Source of the DNA: CAZWRK01 sp964635875
Lineage (GTDB): Bacteria; Pseudomonadota; Gammaproteobacteria; Burkholderiales; Aquaspirillaceae
Assembly: GCA_964635875.1 (NCBI GenBank)
Contig: CAZWRK010000160.1
Span: forward strand, 1-8,069
Direction of reading: 5' to 3'
DNA length: 8,069 bases
Shown: positions 5,634 to 8,069 of the stretch, piece by piece
Layout: the number at the start of each line of letters is the position of its first letter
How positions within the stretch are numbered: the first letter of the stretch is position 1
Made by a program: the position numbers and the translations under genes
The notes under the pieces: model-generated
Databases searched by the model: none
What the model saw: only the letters and a program-made list of their open reading frames with translations
What the model was told of the DNA's origin: nothing

Positions 5634-6298
5634 TGTTTGACAAGAAAGCATACCAAGACCGCCGTTACAACGGTGAGGTCTGTGATGAAGATAAGACCAA
5701 AGGCTATTTAATTCTCTGTTACCTGATTTGTAGCAAAGAGGACGGCAACAAGACTCTTGGTGGTCAGTATCGAGAGCGCGAAGAGGCACAGAAAGCCTTT
5801 GATGCGTTAAGCAAGTCTGATCAAAAGAAGCATTATATTCGTGTATTGATTCACAAGCCGTTATCAGGACGACAACCGAAAAAGATAATCGAAAAGACGC
5901 CAGGCGATAAGCATTTTGCAACTGGTGAAACTATGGTGCAGATGCCAGGCAAAGGCATCATTAAAGTTAATCGCAGTCAGGCTCGTAGACGGTCTCCAAA
6001 CAGAGACGGCAGCAAGCCGCTTAAACGTAGGAGCGCTGAAGATAGAAAGGCAGACAGACTTATTTCTCTCGGCAAGAAACCCGCTAGTAAGCGACCGCCA
6101 TTTGAATTTCGTCACACTGTTAATAAACATTCAAAACGCACAATAGAACAACTTAAGCCACGCAAAAGACACCATGCATACCCGCCAGAAATGACGAACA
6201 AAGAACGTCACGAATATCGTGCTGATCTCCGCAAAAGAGATGCAGAAATAAAGCGCGAGGCTAAAATGAAATCAGAGGCAGCCACAAATGGTAGCTAG
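5633..6298 (+). CDS. Basic hypothetical protein (221 aa)
   Basis: Starts at ATG 5633 in a TAATG overlap, with GAGGAG about eight bases upstream. The N-terminal 80 residues form a small alpha/beta domain: GYLILCYLICSKEDG, QYREREEAQKAFDALSKSDQ, HYIRVLIHK. A similar strand-(EEAQ)-helix-strand pattern occurs in the protein at 7235. Residues 85-221 are extremely basic and low in hydrophobics (RSQARRRSPNRDGSKPLKRR, KERHEYRADLRKRDAEIKRE), probably disordered and nucleic-acid binding. No family recognised. Confidence 0.65.
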   Translation: MFDKKAYQDRRYNGEVCDEDKTKGYLILCYLICSKEDGNKTLGGQYREREEAQKAFDALSKSDQKKHYIRVLIHKPLSGRQPKKIIEKTPGDKHFATGETMVQMPGKGIIKVNRSQARRRSPNRDGSKPLKRRSAEDRKADRLISLGKKPASKRPPFEFRHTVNKHSKRTIEQLKPRKRHHAYPPEMTNKERHEYRADLRKRDAEIKREAKMKSEAATNGS

Positions 6299-6512
6299 AC
6301 CAGTCGGTAATAAGGCAACGGGTAATAAGGCCTGGCAAACTATGATTAAAAAACATGGTAGCGAAGAGGCGGCAAAAGCAGCCATGCGCGAAGCTGGGCG
6401 CAAGGGAGGCAGCGTTAAGGGCAAATCTAAGCGTCGTGGGGATAGTAAGTACTACAGCAAAATAGGCAAAATAGGTGGTGCAACACCTGTGCATAAAGCG
6501 GTTGACTCTTAG
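6288..6512 (+). CDS. KGG-like small basic protein (74 aa)
   Basis: ATG 6288 overlaps the previous gene by 11 bases. The sequence has an N-terminal NKATGNKAWQTMIKKHG, then EEAAKAAMREAGRKGGSVKG and SKIGKIGGATP. The AGRKGG block (residues 36-41) and the second K-I-G-G block resemble the KGG-type repeat of the gene at 4960, though more divergent. Such proteins are hydrophilic and probably unstructured; function in phages is unknown. Its last two residues and stop (Asp-Ser-TAG) lie inside the second copy of the 29-bp promoter repeat. Confidence 0.65.
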   Translation: MVARPVGNKATGNKAWQTMIKKHGSEEAAKAAMREAGRKGGSVKGKSKRRGDSKYYSKIGKIGGATPVHKAVDS

Positions 6513-6530
6513 AAGCGCAAGGGGTACACT
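6502..6530 (+). promoter_or_regulatory. Sigma70-type promoter, repeat copy 2
   Basis: Identical over 29 bases to 1709-1737: TTGACT (6502-6507), a 17-bp spacer and TACACT (6525-6530). It overlaps the end of the KGG-like gene, as copy 1 overlaps the end of the nuclease gene. Transcription should start near 6537, at the 5' edge of the structured non-coding region. No convincing ORF begins for about 440 bases downstream. Confidence 0.75.
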
Positions 6531-6605
6531 TTAAGTAGTCTGAAATGGGCTGCGGGGCCAACAATACTGGCGCGCTAGACCCGAGAGTAAGGCGGAGTTA
6601 CAATA

Positions 6606-6623
6606 GGGGAGGGCAACCTCCCC
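6606..6623 (+). other. GNRA-capped hairpin in the 5' domain
   Basis: GGGGAGG and CCTCCCC form seven perfect pairs closed by a GCAA tetraloop. GNRA loops are typical of structured RNAs and often dock into receptors. No T-run follows, so it is not an intrinsic terminator. The right arm can instead pair with 6552-6557 (GCGGGG with CCCCGC at 6620-6625), an alternative fold. Confidence 0.7.
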
Positions 6624-6946
6624 GCGAGGATTCATTAACAACCTAGTTTGAACAGACTACAGTCTTCGTAAGAGCGACCCGAGCTGTGCCTCCAGTAGAG
6701 AGTGCACTTGCGATTCAGCTCAGGCTTACGGAGGTAGGTGGCTGCCGCAAAGGTTTCTACGAGCACCTTTATCCCCTTATGGTTACACATAGGCGCGGCG
6801 GTTTCTGGTAGTACTTATGGCGCACACCCTCGGCGTTCTGGCATGCTTCGGAGCGTTGATCAATAAGACGTGAACGTAACAGAGAAGAGCATCTGCTGAC
6901 GTGTAATTACTACCAGCACTGTAGTCTGCTTAAGCTAGGGCTAACA

Positions 6947-6966
6947 ATAAGTTTTGAGAGACTTAT
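6947..6966 (+). other. Hairpin between RNA core and next gene
   Basis: ATAAGT (6947-6952) and ACTTAT (6961-6966) pair perfectly, extendable to eight pairs with a TGAG loop. It sits 13 bases before ATG 6980, just ahead of the weak ribosome-binding region. No U-tract follows, so it is not a standard terminator. It may mark the 3' end of the RNA or affect translation of the downstream gene. Confidence 0.4.
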
Positions 6967-6979
6967 GTGAGGCGGTGAA

Positions 6980-7150
6980 ATGATTGAGTCATTAGGCAAT
7001 ACGCCGATAGACAAGATTGATAAAAAGGTGTGGCGAAGATATGAAACAGAAGATAAAACAGGAAGGCAAAAGACATGGTCAATTACAGAACCATTCACAA
7101 AACTGACAGGAGAGTTCAAACGCTACTATGGGCGTCGATCACGATCCTAG
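6980..7150 (+). CDS. Small hypothetical protein (56 aa)
   Basis: ATG 6980 follows GAGGCGG (6969-6975), a moderate ribosome-binding site. The product begins MIESLGNTPIDKIDKKVWRR, continues with a charged stretch and ends in an arginine-rich tail (FKRYYGRRSRS). No membrane span or known motif. It overlaps the next gene by 76 bases in another phase, more than is usual here, so one of the two may be spurious; I slightly favour both being real because each has a ribosome-binding site. Confidence 0.5.
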   Translation: MIESLGNTPIDKIDKKVWRRYETEDKTGRQKTWSITEPFTKLTGEFKRYYGRRSRS

Positions 7151-7224
7151 TAGCAATGATTATTACGGCGTTTATAGTAGCGCCAGATCACATGATAGAA
7201 ATGATTGTAAGCGGTAAATTATAG
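7075..7224 (+). CDS. Small single-span membrane protein (49 aa)
   Basis: ATG 7075 has GGAAGG (7061-7066) eight bases upstream. A basic N-terminus (MVNYRTIHKTDRRVQT) is followed by one hydrophobic span at about residues 17-36 (LLWASITILVAMIITAFIVA), then a short tail with an APDHMIEM motif. Positive charge before the span predicts an N-in orientation in the inner membrane. Size and layout are compatible with a small phage holin-like or regulatory membrane peptide, but no endolysin is near and the role is open. Confidence 0.55.
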   Translation: MVNYRTIHKTDRRVQTLLWASITILVAMIITAFIVAPDHMIEMIVSGKL

Positions 7225-7234
7225 GAGAGCTAGT

Positions 7235-7801
7235 ATGAAGAGGCAACGCAAGCAAAAGAACGTCTTTGTAGACGCAAAATCTACAAAGACTAAGCACAGA
7301 AGTAAAGACAGGCACGGCAACCCTGACGATAAGTACACAGAGAAAGAGGCTGTTGCTATGGCTAAGAGCGATGGCTTAATACCAGTAGACACCTTTCAAA
7401 TTATGAAAATTGATAAAACCGATCCATTGGGCGGAGATGTTCTAGTCAACGAAGAGCTGAAAAAACAGGATGAAAGCATAAATGTCCCTCTGCAATTTGA
7501 TACTTCTGAAGAAGCACAAAACCACATAGACAGTTTGGAATCCCCTAAGTCTTACACGGTACTTCAAGTAAGGACGATGGTCCAGTCAACAAAAGCATTA
7601 CTACTCGGCTTATTTATAGGCGCTCTAGGCTTTGTAAGTACCGCAGATGCCCAGAAATACCCACTTCCCGACAACAGCGCAACACGCGCCCTGCAGCAGG
7701 CCACAACGCTAACGGCTACAGGTCAGCTACAGTACGGCACACCAGTTGAGTACGATCCAGGCACAGTAAACTACCTACAGCCAGCAGGCCAGAGGCACTA
7801 A
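7235..7801 (+). CDS. Two-part protein with internal signal-peptide-like segment
   Basis: ATG 7235 has GGAGAG (7225-7230) four bases upstream and gives 188 aa. Residues 1-114 are soluble: a very basic start (MKRQRKQKNVF), then a domain ending in FDTSEEAQNHIDSLE and SYTVLQVRTM, similar in outline to the N-terminal domain of the 5633 protein. Residues 115-139 read MVQSTKALLLGLFIGALGFV-STADA, a textbook signal peptide with an ADA cleavage site, followed by 49 residues of Gln/Thr-rich, Tyr-containing tail (KYPLPDNSATRALQQATTLT). It is either a membrane-anchored fusion or two products, the second from ATG 7577. Family not recognised. Confidence 0.6.
   Translation: MKRQRKQKNVFVDAKSTKTKHRSKDRHGNPDDKYTEKEAVAMAKSDGLIPVDTFQIMKIDKTDPLGGDVLVNEELKKQDESINVPLQFDTSEEAQNHIDSLESPKSYTVLQVRTMVQSTKALLLGLFIGALGFVSTADAQKYPLPDNSATRALQQATTLTATGQLQYGTPVEYDPGTVNYLQPAGQRH
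7577..7801 (+). CDS. Possible internal-start secreted peptide (74 aa)
   Basis: In phase with the longer ORF at 7235, ATG 7577 would produce a 74-residue precursor with a signal peptide (residues 1-25, ADA cleavage) and a 49-residue mature peptide. An AAGGA lies only two bases upstream, too close for efficient initiation, so this nested product is uncertain. The signal peptide at the exact position of an in-frame Met is the reason to consider it. Confidence 0.3.
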   Translation: MVQSTKALLLGLFIGALGFVSTADAQKYPLPDNSATRALQQATTLTATGQLQYGTPVEYDPGTVNYLQPAGQRH

Positions 7802-7900
7802 ATGTTGAGCGATGAGCTAGACGAACTCTCGACAGAAGAGTTGTTAAGCATGGCTGATGCAGAGGAGTGTGCTGCTGTAGACAGGGGCCAGCAAGAATGA
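7802..7900 (+). CDS. Short acidic ORF (32 aa)
   Basis: ATG 7802 directly follows the previous TAA, with AGAGG (7791-7795) six bases upstream. The product MLSDELDELSTEELLSMADA is acidic and helical, ending VDRGQQE. Its stop overlaps the next start as ATGA. Short acidic proteins of this form are frequent in phage early regions. No function can be given. Confidence 0.5.
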   Translation: MLSDELDELSTEELLSMADAEECAAVDRGQQE

Positions 7901-8069
7901 TTGAGTTTAAATTTCGAGTGGTACGTGGCGAAAGGATAGTCGGCTACGAAGCCCTTATAGACGGCTACTGGTGTCGAAGCGACAACGGCAAAGATTGGCA
8001 GTTTGGCACACTTAATAGTAGCGGACACAAACGCTATCAATACACAGGTCTCAAAGACAAGAACGGTGT
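7897..8069 (+). CDS. YopX-family protein, C-terminus beyond window
   Basis: ATG 7897 overlaps the previous stop (ATGA). Fifty-seven complete codons are visible: MIEFKFRVVRGERIVGYEAL, a W-C-R strand, DWQFGTLNSSG and YQYTGLKDKNG at residues 47-57. The QYTGLKDKNG block is the hallmark of the YopX family (first described in the Bacillus phage SPbeta), where it precedes an E-I-Y-E-G-D motif that should lie just past the window end. YopX proteins are small, beta-rich and widespread in tailed phages; their molecular role is unknown. The part before the motif is shorter than in many members. Confidence 0.85.
   Translation, partial: MIEFKFRVVRGERIVGYEALIDGYWCRSDNGKDWQFGTLNSSGHKRYQYTGLKDKNG

Larger units (their letters stand above)
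6537..6966 (+). ncRNA. Candidate large structured RNA, class unknown
   Basis: About 430 bases without a convincing gene that fold into nested helices. The core is a four-way junction: P1 6653-6663/6918-6928 (11 Watson-Crick pairs), P2 6664-6672/6725-6733 (9 pairs, one G-U), P4 6741-6748/6795-6802 (8 pairs, three G-U) and P5 6805-6813/6908-6916 (9 Watson-Crick pairs). P2 encloses P3 6681-6686/6716-6721. P4 encloses hairpins 6749-6754/6765-6770 and 6778-6781/6788-6791. P5 encloses 6834-6838/6872-6876. The 5' domain has 6557-6560/6568-6571, 6587-6590/6598-6601 and 6606-6612/6617-6623 capped by GCAA. A promoter directly precedes it. The 3' end is undefined and no U-tract terminator follows, so it may instead be a long leader of the genes at 6980. 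Not recognised as tmRNA, RNase P, 6S or a group I intron. Confidence 0.7.

Noticed and set aside
1709..6530. 29-bp direct repeats as ends of a mobile element
   Set aside because: The repeat matches a promoter from box to box, no transposase or integrase lies between the copies, and the enclosed genes look like the flanking ones.
6606..6623. Intrinsic terminator
   Set aside because: Strong GC hairpin but no T-run follows, and it lies inside a larger fold.
6545..6646. 33-codon ORF inside the RNA region (MGCGANNTGALDPRVRRSYN...)
   Set aside because: No Shine-Dalgarno before ATG, and the frame covers several RNA hairpins, so it is more likely an accidental open frame. Worth rechecking if homologs keep it.
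6645..6935. Group I intron, suggested by GAACAGACTA and TAGTCTG resembling the P7 strands
   Set aside because: The complementary pair spans 11 bases and is about 255 bases apart, unlike P7; no P3/P8 arrangement or split exon is seen.
6531..6979. tmRNA, RNase P RNA or 6S RNA
   Set aside because: No CCA end with T-loop and no tag ORF ending in ALAA for tmRNA; the conserved core words of RNase P are absent; the fold is a branched junction rather than the single long hairpin with a bubble of 6S.
896..7224. Reassignment of TAG to an amino acid
   Set aside because: TAG ends at least ten genes here, most followed at once by another well-placed start or lying inside an overlap, so TAG acts as a normal stop.
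42..8040. Minus-strand ORFs (for example 1862-2275, 5439-5921, 7798-8040)
   Set aside because: All lie antisense to plausible plus-strand genes, show low-complexity or random-looking protein sequence and lack the overlap pattern of the real genes.
1..8069. CRISPR array or tRNA gene
   Set aside because: No regularly spaced repeats and no tRNA-like cloverleaf with the T-loop word were found on reading either strand.

Overview
The window reads as early or accessory DNA of an uncultured tailed phage or prophage of a bacterium. The signs are many tiny tightly packed genes all on the + strand, ATGA/GTGA stop-start overlaps, strong Shine-Dalgarno sites, a YopX-family protein, KGG-repeat proteins, several PD-(D/E)XK nuclease folds and almost no recognisable housekeeping genes. 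No structural, packaging or integrase gene is visible. Two runs of exactly 100 N (1179-1278 and 5453-5552) look like scaffold gaps of unknown true length, so this is probably a metagenomic assembly.

Layout. 1-90: 3' end of a zinc-ribbon protein. 87-1719: nucleic-acid cluster with an MmcB-like PD-(D/E)XK protein, a 68-aa unknown, a membrane peptide cut by gap 1, and a Cas4/RecB-like nuclease that emerges from gap 1. 1709-2357: a sigma70-type promoter and a coiled-coil protein. 2358-4958: a run of small unknown genes including a CxxC/winged-helix-like protein and a two-segment membrane protein. 4960-6512: a KGG-repeat protein, an Hjc-like PD-(D/E)XK endonuclease broken by gap 2, a very basic 221-aa protein and a second KGG-type protein. 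6531-6979: a roughly 450-nt non-coding stretch that can form an elaborate RNA fold. 6980-8069: two overlapping small genes, one of them a membrane peptide; a 188-aa protein with an internal signal-peptide-like start; a 32-aa acidic ORF; and the start of a YopX-family gene.

The strongest unusual signal is a pair of linked observations. A 29-bp sequence, TTGACT-N17-TACACT, occurs twice without mismatch (1709-1737 and 6502-6530). It begins and ends exactly at the -35 and -10 boxes of a good sigma70-type promoter, and the flanks diverge. One copy drives the coiled-coil gene at 1761. The other fires into 6531-6979, which has no convincing gene but can fold around a four-way junction with helices of 11, 9, 8 and 9 bp, plus a 7-bp hairpin capped by a GCAA tetraloop. 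This is best explained as a structured phage RNA, either free-standing or a long leader, transcribed from the same promoter type as the recombination-like cluster. I do not recognise it as tmRNA, RNase P, 6S or a group I intron. I could not test whether it belongs to a large phage RNA class such as GOLLD or ROOL.

Gene cooperation can only be guessed. The three PD-(D/E)XK folds and the coiled-coil protein suggest DNA processing, recombination or host-DNA attack. The small membrane and secreted products around 7075-7801 could act at the envelope. Most remaining genes have no recognisable function.
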